NCBI GenBank assembly: GCA_964438865.1
Contig: CAYTMI010000006.1
Coordinates: 1 to 64,000, forward strand
DNA length: 64,000 nucleotides
Direction of reading: 5' to 3'
From: G016234445 sp964438865
GTDB taxonomy: Bacteria; Chloroflexota; Dehalococcoidia; Tepidiformales; Tepidiformaceae
The position numbers and the translations under genes were made by a program. Below the pieces are notes generated by a model, which saw only the letters and a list, made by a program, of their open reading frames with translations, was not told the DNA's origin and did no database searches. Positions 41,438 to 50,137 of this stretch are shown in pieces (positions within the stretch are counted from its first letter, which is position 1; the number at the start of each line of letters is the position of its first letter).

Positions 41438-42757
41438 CTAGTGGGCCTGAGCAGCTCCTGCGTGATGGTGTGCGTCCGCCGGCGCTTCTTCATCGTGGTG
41501 GTCGTCGCCGTGGTGGTCTTCCTCGCCATGGTGCTCGGTCGCCATGGTGGCGAAGACGAGCGTCAGCAGCGCGAAGACCGCGGCCTGGATGAAGCCGACG
41601 AACAGTTCCAGCCCGTAGATGATATCCACGAACAGGAATGGCATGAGGAAGGTGAGCATCAACACGAGCACCTCGCCCGCGAAGATGTTCCCGAAGAGAC
41701 GGAAAGCGAAGCTGATGATGCGGATGAACTCGGAGAGAAGTTCAAGTATCCCCACGAACGCCGCGATCGGGCTGCTGAAGTTGAAGAACTTCTTCAGGTA
41801 GCCGAGGTGGAGCGCCTGGAAGCCCCAGAATTCGATCATGACGAAGGCGATGATGCCGAGGGCGAGGGTGTTGTTGATGTCGCTGTAGACGCCCCGGAAG
41901 AAGGGGATGACCAGCGCCATCTTCTGGCTGTTTTCGAAGTCGACGCCTTCGATGGTGGCGTGGAGGGCGGGGCTTTCGAGCCCGTGCGCTTCCTCGGCGC
42001 CGTGGCCTTCCGCCCGCATCAGGCGGGGCGCGTCGGTACCGTCGAGGGTGTCGGCGGCGGCGGTAACCTGCTCGGCCGAGGGGTGGTGAAGGGCCTCGTC
42101 GTCGATTTCGAAGCCAGCAAATTCCTTCGCCAGGAAGACGATGTAGCGGTCAAGCGCCTGGCCCGGCGTTTCGCCAAGGTTCACTTCGAAGTCGATGGCC
42201 TTGGCCCCGGACTTGGCGATGACCATGCCGCCGGCGTCGTCCATCTTCCAGCCGGCGAACGTGTGTTTTTCTTCGTAGGTGCCGTCGGCGGTGAGGGTGA
42301 GCTTCTCGGGTTCAGTCGAAGCGAGTTCGTGGAAGATTTCGTGGCCGACATCTTCGGTCTTGCCGATCGCGTTGAAGAACGGCATGAGGCCGAACCAGTT
42401 GGAGAAGATGACGAAGAGGAAGATGGTGGCGATGACCGCGAAGAACTTGCGGGCGTTCTTTTCGCCGGCGATTTCTTCCATCTGGGCGAGGAGGAAGCCG
42501 ATGATGGCCTCGAAGAAGTTCTGGATGCCGGAGGGCATGAGCTTCATGGAGCGGGTGGCGGCGAAGCTAAGGATGATGAGCATCGCCATCACGACCCAGG
42601 CCGTGATCATCGTGTTTGTGATGTTGAGGAAGCCGACTCTGGTGATCACTTCGGCGGGGACGACGATTTCGGGTTGTGGGCCCTGCGCGAAAAGCAGGCC
42701 AACCGCGAGCCAGCCGCCGAGCGCGGCAACCGCAACAACGATGTAGACGAGCTTCAC
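41438..42757 (-). CDS. atpB: F1F0 ATP synthase a subunit with large insertion and His-rich tail
   Basis: 439 residues, against about 230-300 for most bacterial a subunits. The core is standard: early helices with ITNTMITAWVVMAML and SNWFGLMPFFNAI, and the C-terminal helices with LLSEFIRIISFAFRLFGNIF carrying the essential Arg353, then the final helix to about residue 405. Between residues 130 and 285 is an acidic, soluble insertion of about 155 residues not found in usual homologues. The C terminus (407-439) has ten His mixed with Asp/Glu (EHHGEEDHHGDDHHDEE). The start is GTG at 42757, 1 nt after the atpZ stop. Confidence 0.93.
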   Translation of the reverse strand: MKLVYIVVAVAALGGWLAVGLLFAQGPQPEIVVPAEVITRVGFLNITNTMITAWVVMAMLIILSFAATRSMKLMPSGIQNFFEAIIGFLLAQMEEIAGEKNARKFFAVIATIFLFVIFSNWFGLMPFFNAIGKTEDVGHEIFHELASTEPEKLTLTADGTYEEKHTFAGWKMDDAGGMVIAKSGAKAIDFEVNLGETPGQALDRYIVFLAKEFAGFEIDDEALHHPSAEQVTAAADTLDGTDAPRLMRAEGHGAEEAHGLESPALHATIEGVDFENSQKMALVIPFFRGVYSDINNTLALGIIAFVMIEFWGFQALHLGYLKKFFNFSSPIAAFVGILELLSEFIRIISFAFRLFGNIFAGEVLVLMLTFLMPFLFVDIIYGLELFVGFIQAAVFALLTLVFATMATEHHGEEDHHGDDHHDEEAPADAHHHAGAAQAH

Positions 42758-42758
42758 T

Positions 42759-42992
42759 TCAGCGCTTCTCCGAGGTCCCGCTGCCGTATCGTTGCAGGAA
42801 CGGCATCAACATCCGCAGGCCGCCGAGGAAAGCCAGGGCGAGCCCGAGAAAGATACCGGCCAGCGTGAATATGGGCTCCAAGCCGGTGGCCGAGTCAGCC
42901 CAGAGGCCAACCAGCACGCCCACAAGGATGCAGGTGGCGAAATACCACCCGATACCAAGCAGATAGGCCGTTGGTGCGACCCAGCTGCCCAC
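42759..42992 (-). CDS. AtpZ/AtpI-type small membrane protein of the ATP synthase operon
   Basis: 77 residues with two membrane helices (YLLGIGWYFATCILVGVLVGLWAD and IFTLAGIFLGLALAFLGGL in parts) and a basic C terminus. This matches the short AtpZ/AtpI proteins that open many atp operons and are linked to c-ring assembly or Mg2+ supply. The GTG start at 42992 has GGAGGG 6 nt upstream. First gene of the operon. Confidence 0.85.
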   Translation of the reverse strand: MGSWVAPTAYLLGIGWYFATCILVGVLVGLWADSATGLEPIFTLAGIFLGLALAFLGGLRMLMPFLQRYGSGTSEKR

Positions 42993-43030
42993 GGCACACC
43001 CTCCGGACGCCCGGATTCCAGACCCCGCGC

Positions 43031-43060
43031 ATCATAGGCGGATTGTGAAGCAAAGCGCAA
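43031..43060 (-). promoter_or_regulatory. ATP synthase operon promoter with overlapping Rex-type operator
   Basis: On the minus strand TTGCGC (43060-43055), N18, TATGAT (43036-43031) forms the promoter, about 38 nt before the atpZ GTG. The minus-strand 18-mer TTGCGCTTTGCTTCACAA (43060-43043) has a perfect right half TTCACAA and 4 of 7 in the left half of the Rex consensus; it covers the -35 and spacer exactly as at the molybdoenzyme promoter. Confidence 0.55.
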
Positions 43061-43081
43061 GCGAAAATGGGGGCCTGGCGG

Positions 43082-43612
43082 CTACTTCTTCGGCTTGTCG
43101 AAGTCGCTGAGATCGAGGCCTTCGATGAAGTCCTTGAAGGCCCCGAGCCGCTCGAGTTCCGCGGGGTCGGCCGGCTTCCGGCGGTCGCCCACGCCCCCCT
43201 CGGCGCCCTCTTCCGCCTCTTCGTCGAGGATGACCCCGGCGCGGTCGAGGACGGCATCCTCTGCGTAGATGGGAGCCTCCACGCGAACGGCGAGGGCGAT
43301 GGCGTCGGAAGGGCGGGAGTCGACTTCGAGGGTTTCGCCGCGGACATCGAGGACGATGCGGGCGAAGAACGTGTCGTTGCTGACGTCGGTGACGACGATG
43401 TAGGCGACGCGGCCGCCGAGCTGTTCGATCATATCGCGGAGGAGGTCGTGGGTGAGAGGCCGGGCGACGGTGACGTCCTGGAGGCGCACGGCGATGGCGT
43501 CAGCCTCGGCAGGGCCGATGAAGATCGGCAGGTACCGGTCGGAGTCCTTCTCGCGAAGGATGAGGACGCGCTGATAGTTCATCAGGCTCAGGCGGATGCT
43601 CTCGATGCTCAT
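43082..43612 (-). CDS. Bifunctional nuclease (BFN/DUF151) family protein
   Basis: About 176 residues. BFN-domain motifs: YQRVLILREKDSDRYLPIFIG, AEADAIAVRLQ, RPLTHDLLRDMIEQLGG, FFARIVLD and SRPSDAIALAVRVEAPIY, followed by an acidic C-terminal tail. Some members show RNase/DNase activity in vitro; the cellular role is unknown. ATG 43612 is supported by homology and an AAAGAG upstream. The gene follows the MFS transporter by 76 nt and is divergent only from nothing: the atp operon continues on the same strand after it. Confidence 0.9.
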   Translation of the reverse strand: MSIESIRLSLMNYQRVLILREKDSDRYLPIFIGPAEADAIAVRLQDVTVARPLTHDLLRDMIEQLGGRVAYIVVTDVSNDTFFARIVLDVRGETLEVDSRPSDAIALAVRVEAPIYAEDAVLDRAGVILDEEAEEGAEGGVGDRRKPADPAELERLGAFKDFIEGLDLSDFDKPKK

Positions 43613-43688
43613 CTCTTTCACGCCATCACCACCCTCAGGGCCGCGACACCGGCTCGAGGTCGATGTTACGAGCGGCTTGATCGGCGAG

Positions 43689-45005
43689 TCAACGCCACGA
43701 GGAGCCAATCACCGGCGGGCCGGGATCGGCGGGCTTCGGCCGGCGGACGTTGGCAGCAGCGACGACTGCGGTGGCCGCCGCGACGAGGGCGAGGACGGGC
43801 GTCACGCCGACGGCATCGCTCAGCGCCCCGGCAACGAGCACAGGTGCAGAGGCCGCCAGCGCGGCCAGTGCCCCCTGGGTCGCAAGGACGCGGCCCTGGA
43901 GCTGGAGCGGCACGCGGTCGTTGAGGACGGTTTGGGCGGCGACGGCGACGATGGCGTAGGCGAACCCGAGCGGGAACACCACCATCATCGCGATCACCCC
44001 GCCGCCATCGAAATCGCCGATCGAGACGTCGTCGAGCCATTCGAAGGGAGCGTAGCCGGCCAGAAATTCGGCTTCGCGGTTGACGAACGCGAGGGCAGCG
44101 AGGAGAAAGACGAAGGCCGCGAATCCAATGCTGCTCAAAGCGCCGTGGGGGACGCGGTGGGCAAGGGCGCCGGCCACCCACAGGCCTAGCGCCATTCCGG
44201 CGGCCCCGGGGATGAGCACAGCCGCCCCAACTTCGATGGGGAGGCCGAGCACGTCCGTGATGTAGGTCGGGAGAAGGCTTCCGAGGATGATGACGGTGGT
44301 GGCGATGAGCGTCAGTTCGACGGCTGCGTGCATGACCGCCGGGTCGGAGCGCATCTGGCGCCAGCCCGCTTTCCACCACGGCGCTTCCACTCGCCCGCCG
44401 ATCTCGACGCGCGCGGCAGCGGTCACCCGGCCGATGGCGGTCGCATAGAAAGCGGCGAGCACGAAGAGCACGGCACAGATGGCGAAGAGGATGCGCGGCG
44501 TATCGAAGACCCGGAGGGCGAGCGGCGTCAGCGCCCCGAACCCGAGCAACTGCCCGGCGATGGTGACCGCGTGGCCAATGGCATTGGCGCGGGCGAGTTC
44601 GTGGCGCTGGACGACGCCGGGGAGGATGGCGCCCTCGGCTGCGCCGGCGAACTGGCCGGCGAGGGAGAGGCCCACCGCGGTCGCGTAGTAGGCGGCGACG
44701 CCCCCGCCCTTCCACGCCACGTAGCCACAGATGGCCGCCCGGGTGAGGTCGCCTGAGACGACAAGCAGGCGCTTGGGCAGGTGGTCGGCCGCTACCCCGG
44801 CGACGATCCCTGCAACGGTGGAGGGGACCACGAGGGCGAGGACGAGGAGGCTGCTGAGGAAGGCCTTGCCGGTCTCGTCGACGATGAGGAGGACGAGGCC
44901 GAAGTTGATCGCGTTCTGGGCGAGGCGCGAACAGAAGCGCGAGAAGCTGAGCATCCGGAAGGGGCGCTGCTGGAGAAGGGGCAGCCGCCCTTGTGGCTCA
45001 GGCAT
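43689..45005 (-). CDS. Major facilitator superfamily transporter
   Basis: 438 residues with about twelve membrane helices. The N-terminal RMLSFSRFCSRLAQNAINFGL and the loop ADHLPKRLLVVSGDL (the MFS loop 2-3 motif), and later PLQLQGRVLATQGALAAL, resemble the enterobactin-exporter/Bcr-like MFS group often annotated as drug exporters. Substrate unknown. Its start overlaps the end of the DUF951 gene by 8 nt, so it is translationally coupled to the murI-pyrF-DUF951 chain. Confidence 0.88.
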   Translation of the reverse strand: MPEPQGRLPLLQQRPFRMLSFSRFCSRLAQNAINFGLVLLIVDETGKAFLSSLLVLALVVPSTVAGIVAGVAADHLPKRLLVVSGDLTRAAICGYVAWKGGGVAAYYATAVGLSLAGQFAGAAEGAILPGVVQRHELARANAIGHAVTIAGQLLGFGALTPLALRVFDTPRILFAICAVLFVLAAFYATAIGRVTAAARVEIGGRVEAPWWKAGWRQMRSDPAVMHAAVELTLIATTVIILGSLLPTYITDVLGLPIEVGAAVLIPGAAGMALGLWVAGALAHRVPHGALSSIGFAAFVFLLAALAFVNREAEFLAGYAPFEWLDDVSIGDFDGGGVIAMMVVFPLGFAYAIVAVAAQTVLNDRVPLQLQGRVLATQGALAALAASAPVLVAGALSDAVGVTPVLALVAAATAVVAAANVRRPKPADPGPPVIGSSWR

Positions 45006-45189
45006 CGGGGGTGGAGACGCGAGCCTTCGCCCTCGCTTCGAAGCGGCGGCGTTCGACCATGACCCGGTGGTGGCAGGTGAGGCATTCGATCCCGATGTCG
45101 GCGCCAGTGCGGTAGACCCGGAACTCCCAGCCGCCGCAGGGGTGTTTCCTTCGCATCCGGTAGACCTCGCCGACCGCCACTTCGAGCAT
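44998..45189 (-). CDS. DUF951 small zinc-type protein
   Basis: 63 residues. The family pattern is clear: VGEVYRMRRKHPCGGWEFRV, RTGADIGIECLTCHHRVMV, with HPCG and CLTCHH supplying a probable zinc site. DUF951 proteins are short, found in Firmicutes and Chloroflexota, of unknown function. The ATG overlaps the pyrF stop (TGATG), and the 3' end overlaps the MFS start. Too short to stand out among competing frames, but the motif match is strong. Confidence 0.88.
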   Translation of the reverse strand: MLEVAVGEVYRMRRKHPCGGWEFRVYRTGADIGIECLTCHHRVMVERRRFEARAKARVSTPDA

Positions 45190-45977
45190 CAGGCAGGCAC
45201 GGCCGAGGCCAGTTCGTCGCGAAGGGACCGGGCGGCCACAGCAGCAGCCTCGGCGAAGTCGGGCCCGTCGGAGGCGTAGTAGATGGAGCGGGAGGCACTG
45301 ACCACGATCCGGCCCGGCACCGCCCCGGCAGCCGCGATGACTTCGCCCGGCTTGCCGCCCTGGGCGCCGACGCCGGGGACGAGGAGCGACGCGTTCGGCA
45401 CCAGCTCCCGAACGCGCTTGAGTTCGGCCGGGGCAGTGGCGCCGACAACCAGCCCGACGTTCGGCGACCAACCCGTGGCGGTGACGGCGACCTCTTCAAA
45501 GAGCATCCGGCCACTGGCCATGCGCTGCTCCTGGAACTCGCGTGAGCTCGGGTTCGAGGTGCGGCAGAGGACGTAGACGCCGCGGTCCCAGTAGGCGAGG
45601 AAGGGTTCGACCGCATCGAGTCCCTGGTAGCCGTTTACAGTGACCGCGTCGAATCCCCATGCCTCGAACGCCGCCCGGGCGTAGGCGGTCGCGGTGTTTC
45701 CCATGTCCCCACGCTTTATGTCGCCGATAACCGGGATCCCCCCCGGGATTGCGGCGAGGGTCGCCTCCAACTGGCGGAGGCCTTCGATGCCGTGCTGTTC
45801 GTAGAAGGCGATGTTGGGCTTGAAGCAGGCGGCGTAGGGCGCGGTCGCTTCGATGATGGCGCGGTTGTAAGCGGCGATCTCCCCGGCGCGGTGGCGGCTG
45901 AAGTCGGGGTCGAGGCCGACGCAGACGAGCGTCCCCAGTTCGCGGCTCCGTGCGGCGAGGCGGTCGAAATAGTTCAT
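45189..45977 (-). CDS. pyrF: Orotidine 5'-phosphate decarboxylase (long, group 2 type)
   Basis: 262 residues. Decarboxylates OMP to UMP. Motifs: LVCVGLDPDFSRH, the catalytic region VIGDIKRGDMGNTATAYARAAF (Asp-Lys-Asp array), VTVNGYQGLDAVEPFL, and LLVPGVGAQGG. The length and sequence fit the longer OMPDC group seen in actinobacteria and Chloroflexota. The ATG overlaps the murI stop by 4 nt (ATGA). Confidence 0.95.
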   Translation of the reverse strand: MNYFDRLAARSRELGTLVCVGLDPDFSRHRAGEIAAYNRAIIEATAPYAACFKPNIAFYEQHGIEGLRQLEATLAAIPGGIPVIGDIKRGDMGNTATAYARAAFEAWGFDAVTVNGYQGLDAVEPFLAYWDRGVYVLCRTSNPSSREFQEQRMASGRMLFEEVAVTATGWSPNVGLVVGATAPAELKRVRELVPNASLLVPGVGAQGGKPGEVIAAAGAVPGRIVVSASRSIYYASDGPDFAEAAAVAARSLRDELASAVPA

Positions 45978-46759
45978 GCGGTCGTTTCAGCCTTCCTGTG
46001 GGGAAACCCGAGTTGCTCCATGAGGCGGTGGAACGCGTCACGGTCGCCGGTGACGATGAGGTCGAGGGGGCCTTCCTGGTCGGGGGGGGCCTCAATCCCA
46101 GCTTCCTTGAGGACGGACACTGCCCGGCGGGCGACAGCTTCGCTCGTATCGACGATGGTGAGGCCGGGGAACTCCGCGGCGATGTCGGCCTGGAGGAAAT
46201 GGTAGTGGGTGCAGCCGAGGACGACAGTATCGACGCCGCCCTGGACCGCCGTGGCGAGTGCCTCCCTGACAGCCGAACGGGCGCGGGGCGTGCCAGATTC
46301 GCCGTGCTCGACGAGTTCGGCAAGGCCAGAGCCGGGGATGTTCGTGATCCGGGTGGCCCGGCCGAACTCTTCGACAACACGGCTGTAAAGGGCGCCATCG
46401 AAGGTCCCGTCGGTCGCAAGGATGGCCACCTTGCCGCTCGCCGACACGCTCGCCGCGGGCTTGAGCCCGGGCACCATCCCCACGAAAGGCACGGGAAAGG
46501 CTTCGCGGAGGTCGGCGATGGCGGCGGCCGAGGCGGTGTTACAGGCGACGACGATCAGCTTGGCATCGGCTTCAAGGAGCCTGTGAACGACGGCGAAGGC
46601 GCGCTTGCGTATCTCCGGCGCGGGCCGTGGGCCATAAGGAAAGTAGGCCGTGTCTGCGAAGTAGATGACGCGTTCGTTCGGGGCCAACCGGCGAAAGGCG
46701 CGGAGAACGCTAAGGCCGCCGGCTCCGGAATCGAAGATGCCTACAGGGCGCGGGTCCAC
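45974..46759 (-). CDS. murI: Glutamate racemase
   Basis: About 261 residues. Cofactor-independent racemase making D-glutamate for peptidoglycan. Catalytic Cys pair: VACNTASA and VLGCTHYHFL; substrate motifs VGIFDSGAGGLSVL and FADTAYFPYG. The GTG at 46759 is preferred: it sits directly before the family N terminus and has a TATCCT box 6 nt upstream, as for leaderless genes. Divergent from the ComB-like gene. With murA and mreB it supports a peptidoglycan wall. Confidence 0.94.
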   Translation of the reverse strand: MDPRPVGIFDSGAGGLSVLRAFRRLAPNERVIYFADTAYFPYGPRPAPEIRKRAFAVVHRLLEADAKLIVVACNTASAAAIADLREAFPVPFVGMVPGLKPAASVSASGKVAILATDGTFDGALYSRVVEEFGRATRITNIPGSGLAELVEHGESGTPRARSAVREALATAVQGGVDTVVLGCTHYHFLQADIAAEFPGLTIVDTSEAVARRAVSVLKEAGIEAPPDQEGPLDLIVTGDRDAFHRLMEQLGFPHRKAETTA

Positions 46760-46765
46760 GGCCTG

Positions 46766-46771
46766 AGGATA
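46766..46771 (-). promoter_or_regulatory. -10-like box TATCCT, 6 nt before murI GTG
   Basis: TATCCT on the minus strand, CAGGCC, then the GTG start. No Shine-Dalgarno. Leaderless-type arrangement. Confidence 0.35.
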
Positions 46772-46803
46772 GCACGGAGGTGCCCTGAACCTGGCGATCG
46801 GCG

Positions 46804-47592
46804 ATGCTAAGGGACGTGGCAAAGACGCTCGACCTGGCGCTCCTCCCGGCAGAAGCAGAGGCGATGGAGGCGGACTGCTACATCGTCGTTGACCTGTTGC
46901 GGGCGACGACCACGATCGCGACGCTGTTCGCCCGAGGGCTGACGGACCTCATCGTGGCGGGAGACATCGACCTGGCGCGGGCGGTTGGCTCCCGGGATGG
47001 CCGGCTGCTGTTCGGGGAAGTCGGGGGCCTTCGCCCTGCCGGCTTCGACCACGGCAACTCGCCGGTGGAAGCCGCGGCGGCGGACGTGGCCGGGCGCGGG
47101 GCCGTGCTCTTCACGACGAACGGGACACTTGCGCTGTGCGCGATGGCGGGGCGGGGCGACGTCTACACGGGGGCTATCGCCAACCTCTCAGCGGCGGCGC
47201 ACTGCGTCGGGCGCTACGAACGGACGGTCATCGTTTGCGCAGGCACGGAGAGCGGCAGACGGTTCGCCCTGGAGGACCTGGCGGGGGCGGGGATCATCAT
47301 CCGCAGGGCCGCGCGGGCCTGCCCGGGGCTGGAGTTGGGGGACGCCGCGGGGCTCGCGATCGACGCCTGGGGGTACGACGATTGGCTGTCGCCGGGGCTG
47401 CCGCAACAACCGGGAAAGAGCACGCGCCTGGTGAGTACGTCGCAGCACGGGCGCCTGCTGATGGCACTGGGATTCGGCGATGACCTGCACTTCGCCATGC
47501 GCGAAGACTCGTCGGCGGCGCTGCCGATGGTGACGAAGCACGGCGAAGGCTGGGCGCTGCTCGAAAACCGTGCGGTCAGCGACCGCCGGTAG
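46804..47592 (+). CDS. 2-phosphosulfolactate phosphatase (ComB) family protein
   Basis: 262 residues. ComB-type motifs: YIVVDLLRATTTIATLFARG, LLFGEVGGLRPAGFDHGNSP, VLFTTNGTLAL, and VIVCAGTESGRRFALEDLAGAG. In coenzyme M synthesis ComB removes phosphate from 2-phosphosulfolactate; in bacteria without coenzyme M its role is uncertain. No other sulfolactate gene is nearby. It converges with, and overlaps by 17 nt, the DUF4129 gene on the other strand. Confidence 0.87.
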   Translation: MLRDVAKTLDLALLPAEAEAMEADCYIVVDLLRATTTIATLFARGLTDLIVAGDIDLARAVGSRDGRLLFGEVGGLRPAGFDHGNSPVEAAAADVAGRGAVLFTTNGTLALCAMAGRGDVYTGAIANLSAAAHCVGRYERTVIVCAGTESGRRFALEDLAGAGIIIRRAARACPGLELGDAAGLAIDAWGYDDWLSPGLPQQPGKSTRLVSTSQHGRLLMALGFGDDLHFAMREDSSAALPMVTKHGEGWALLENRAVSDRR

Positions 47593-48928
47593 CGGACTGC
47601 CAGCGGCGGCGAAGGTCACCGACGGTCGCGGCGTCGGGCTCGCGGCCGGCGTAGCGGGCTTCCTCGAACGCTGCTGTTATGTCGTCGGTGACGTTGGTTT
47701 CGAAGGCAGTGTGGAGCTTCGGCAGGAACTCCTCGGCGGTCTCCGCGGCCGCACGCTGGTAGCCGCGTGACTCGGCCCGGGTAAGGACATCACGGTAGAG
47801 CCGCACGGCTTCGGATGGAGGAGTCCCGTACCCGGCCGGGTTCCTGCGGGAGAAAAGACGGCGCATGAACGCCCCTGCGTCGTCGCGGAGGCTCCCGGAG
47901 GAACTTGCGGACGGGCCCCCCGCTGTCCCGGGCTGGAGCCGGCGGCGAAGCGCCATCACCAGGAACAGGATGCCGGTGGCTATGGCTGTGACGAGTGCGA
48001 GCGCGAGGATCCGGAAGGCCATGGCACCGAACTTCGACCAGGGCGACTCGCTTTCCTTTGGGCCGTCGTTGGCCCGGCCGGCGTTGTCGATCACGAATTC
48101 CGTGAGTTGGACCTGCGAGAACGGGTTCGACCCGCTGAAGAGGGCGCGGAACAGCTTTTCGAGCAGCCAGGCGGGCGGCGTGAGGACGATGGTCAGCACC
48201 TTTTCGATGACCGCCCCGAGGGGTGGACCGAGCGCCGGGGCGACGATCCCGAAGATGAGCCCGAAAACGGCGACACAGCCGATGGTGGCGATGAGCGTGC
48301 CGCCGAGAAGGGCGCCGGTGATGCCCCCGGCGCGCACCGCGCCGATTGTGGCGCCGCTGAGGGCGAGTTGTGACAGTGCAAGCGTGACAACGGCCACCGC
48401 ATAGAAACCGGCCCCGGCCCGCGCGATGGCGCCGGCGTTATCGGTCGCGGCGCCAACGACCACCAGGATCGTCACCGCGACAAACGGAAACCCGACGTAC
48501 CGGGGGATCAGTTCCATGTCCACTTCGGCGGCGGAGCGGAAGGTCGAACGGGCGCAGAGGGCGAAGAGCATCATGGCGCCGATGACGACGTCGCCGTTGC
48601 CTTTGGAGGCGGCCTGGGAGTCGGAGACGATATCGTTAAGCCACCCGAAGTCCCAGATTGCGAGGTCCCCGGCGAACTCGATGCGGAGGACCGAATACCA
48701 GAGCAGGGCCACGAGCCCGATGGCGGCGGTGTAGGCCCGCGTGCCGGAGCCGGCGACCCACTGGACCAGCCGCGGAATGCCGAACGCCACGAGTGCAACA
48801 ACAACGAAAGAGACGCCGCTTACGGCATGCCGGCCGGGTTCGAAGCCGGCGCCGAAAAGCTCAGCGAGCGTGTAGAGGGCCAGGGCCTCGGCGGCGATTG
48901 CGCCGATGACAGCGATTGCGGCGATCAC
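47576..48928 (-). CDS. Polytopic membrane protein with C-terminal DUF4129 domain
   Basis: 450 residues. About eight N-terminal hydrophobic helices, a further helix near 325-345 (ILALALVTAIATGILFLVMAL) and a cytosolic C-terminal DUF4129 domain (EAVRLYRDVLTRAESRGYQR, AAAETAEEFLPKL). DUF4129 proteins accompany MoxR and DUF58 genes, and so it is here: the start overlaps the DUF58 stop by 4 nt (ATGA). Function of the module is thought to involve protein-complex maturation; direct evidence is lacking for this one. Confidence 0.83.
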   Translation of the reverse strand: MIAAIAVIGAIAAEALALYTLAELFGAGFEPGRHAVSGVSFVVVALVAFGIPRLVQWVAGSGTRAYTAAIGLVALLWYSVLRIEFAGDLAIWDFGWLNDIVSDSQAASKGNGDVVIGAMMLFALCARSTFRSAAEVDMELIPRYVGFPFVAVTILVVVGAATDNAGAIARAGAGFYAVAVVTLALSQLALSGATIGAVRAGGITGALLGGTLIATIGCVAVFGLIFGIVAPALGPPLGAVIEKVLTIVLTPPAWLLEKLFRALFSGSNPFSQVQLTEFVIDNAGRANDGPKESESPWSKFGAMAFRILALALVTAIATGILFLVMALRRRLQPGTAGGPSASSSGSLRDDAGAFMRRLFSRRNPAGYGTPPSEAVRLYRDVLTRAESRGYQRAAAETAEEFLPKLHTAFETNVTDDITAAFEEARYAGREPDAATVGDLRRRWQSATGGR

Positions 48929-50136
48929 GCGGTCGCCCTCGGCCGGGTGAACTCTTTCCCCGCGGTGCGCACCGGGATACCCGGCAGATGCGATGGATCT
49001 ACCCGCGGTGAGGTGGCGAGGACGAAGACTTCGTGTCCTTCAGCGGCCAGCCGGCGGATGGCCGCCGCAAGGGGTTCCGGGACGAGGGATGCGACGACGA
49101 CGATCGTCGAGCCGGCGGGCATGCGGCCGCCCTCGCGGTGGATGGCCCCTGCCAGGTCGCCAAGGGTGAGCGGCTGGATGACCGCCAGGGCCTCGAGGAT
49201 GCGGGTGAGCTGGTCGCGCGAACGGGAAGGCGCCAGGCGGATCGGCCGGTCAGAGCCGGGGAAGGAGCCGTTGGCAAGAATGCCGACGGAGAGCTTCGAG
49301 CCTGCCGCCCAGACGGCCACGGAGGCGGCGACGCTGACGGTCAGCTCAAGCTCATCCCTGAGGTAGCCCTCCCACGCCTTTTCCATGGTGTCGATGTTCA
49401 CCATGAGGTAGAGCTGCTGGGTGGCGGGAGGCTCATATACGCGGGACTGGAGGTCGCCACGGCGGGCGGTCGCCTTCCAGTCGATGCGGCGGAGCGAATC
49501 GCCGGGGCGATAGTCGCGGAGCCCGGCAACGCGGAGGGGGTCTTCGAACATCCGGTTGCGGCCGCGGTATTCCCCGAAGGGCCGTTCCGCCGGGAGCCCG
49601 AGTTCTTCGAGTGGGAAGACGTGCGGGAAGACGACCAGGTGCTGGACCTGTTCATCTTCGTGGACGCCGGGAAATACTCCGAGGAGGTCGGACGAGCGCA
49701 GGGTGGCGGGGCCAACCTGGTGATAGCCGCGCTGGCCCGGACGCAGCTGGAAGCGCCAGTCGTGGCGGCCATACCAGCTGAGGGCGCCACGCCGGACGAT
49801 AAAGCTAAGCCCGGGCACGGCGGACGCGGTAAGGCCCTCACCGTCCAGGCGGAAGGCTTCAGCGAGCCCGAGCCGCCACTGGTACCAGGGCAGCGGCAGC
49901 GGCTTCCGGTTCTCCAGGGTGACGTCCAGGGTCACCACTTCGTCGATAAAGGTGCGCCGTTCGCCGAGCTTGCGGCTGAGACTGACCCGGTCGAAGACGT
50001 GGCGGCTCCAGTAACGGCTGATTCCGCCGAGCAGGATGATGACGAACCCCACCGCGGCGATGACGGGCTCGGCAGCGCCGAAGCCGATGAGGATCAGCAG
50101 TCCGCCGACAAGCAGCCAGGCGTCGCGAAACGGCAT
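48925..50136 (-). CDS. DUF58 protein of the MoxR module
   Basis: 403 residues. Two N-terminal membrane helices, a beta-rich domain and then the DUF58 signature RDYRPGDSLRRIDWKATARRG (in part) leading into a von Willebrand A-like fold (LYLMVNIDTMEK). Preceded by moxR with a 1-nt gap and followed by the DUF4129 gene with overlap, a standard three-gene set. Confidence 0.92.
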   Translation of the reverse strand: MPFRDAWLLVGGLLILIGFGAAEPVIAAVGFVIILLGGISRYWSRHVFDRVSLSRKLGERRTFIDEVVTLDVTLENRKPLPLPWYQWRLGLAEAFRLDGEGLTASAVPGLSFIVRRGALSWYGRHDWRFQLRPGQRGYHQVGPATLRSSDLLGVFPGVHEDEQVQHLVVFPHVFPLEELGLPAERPFGEYRGRNRMFEDPLRVAGLRDYRPGDSLRRIDWKATARRGDLQSRVYEPPATQQLYLMVNIDTMEKAWEGYLRDELELTVSVAASVAVWAAGSKLSVGILANGSFPGSDRPIRLAPSRSRDQLTRILEALAVIQPLTLGDLAGAIHREGGRMPAGSTIVVVASLVPEPLAAAIRRLAAEGHEVFVLATSPRVDPSHLPGIPVRTAGKEFTRPRATA

Positions 50137-50137
50137 C

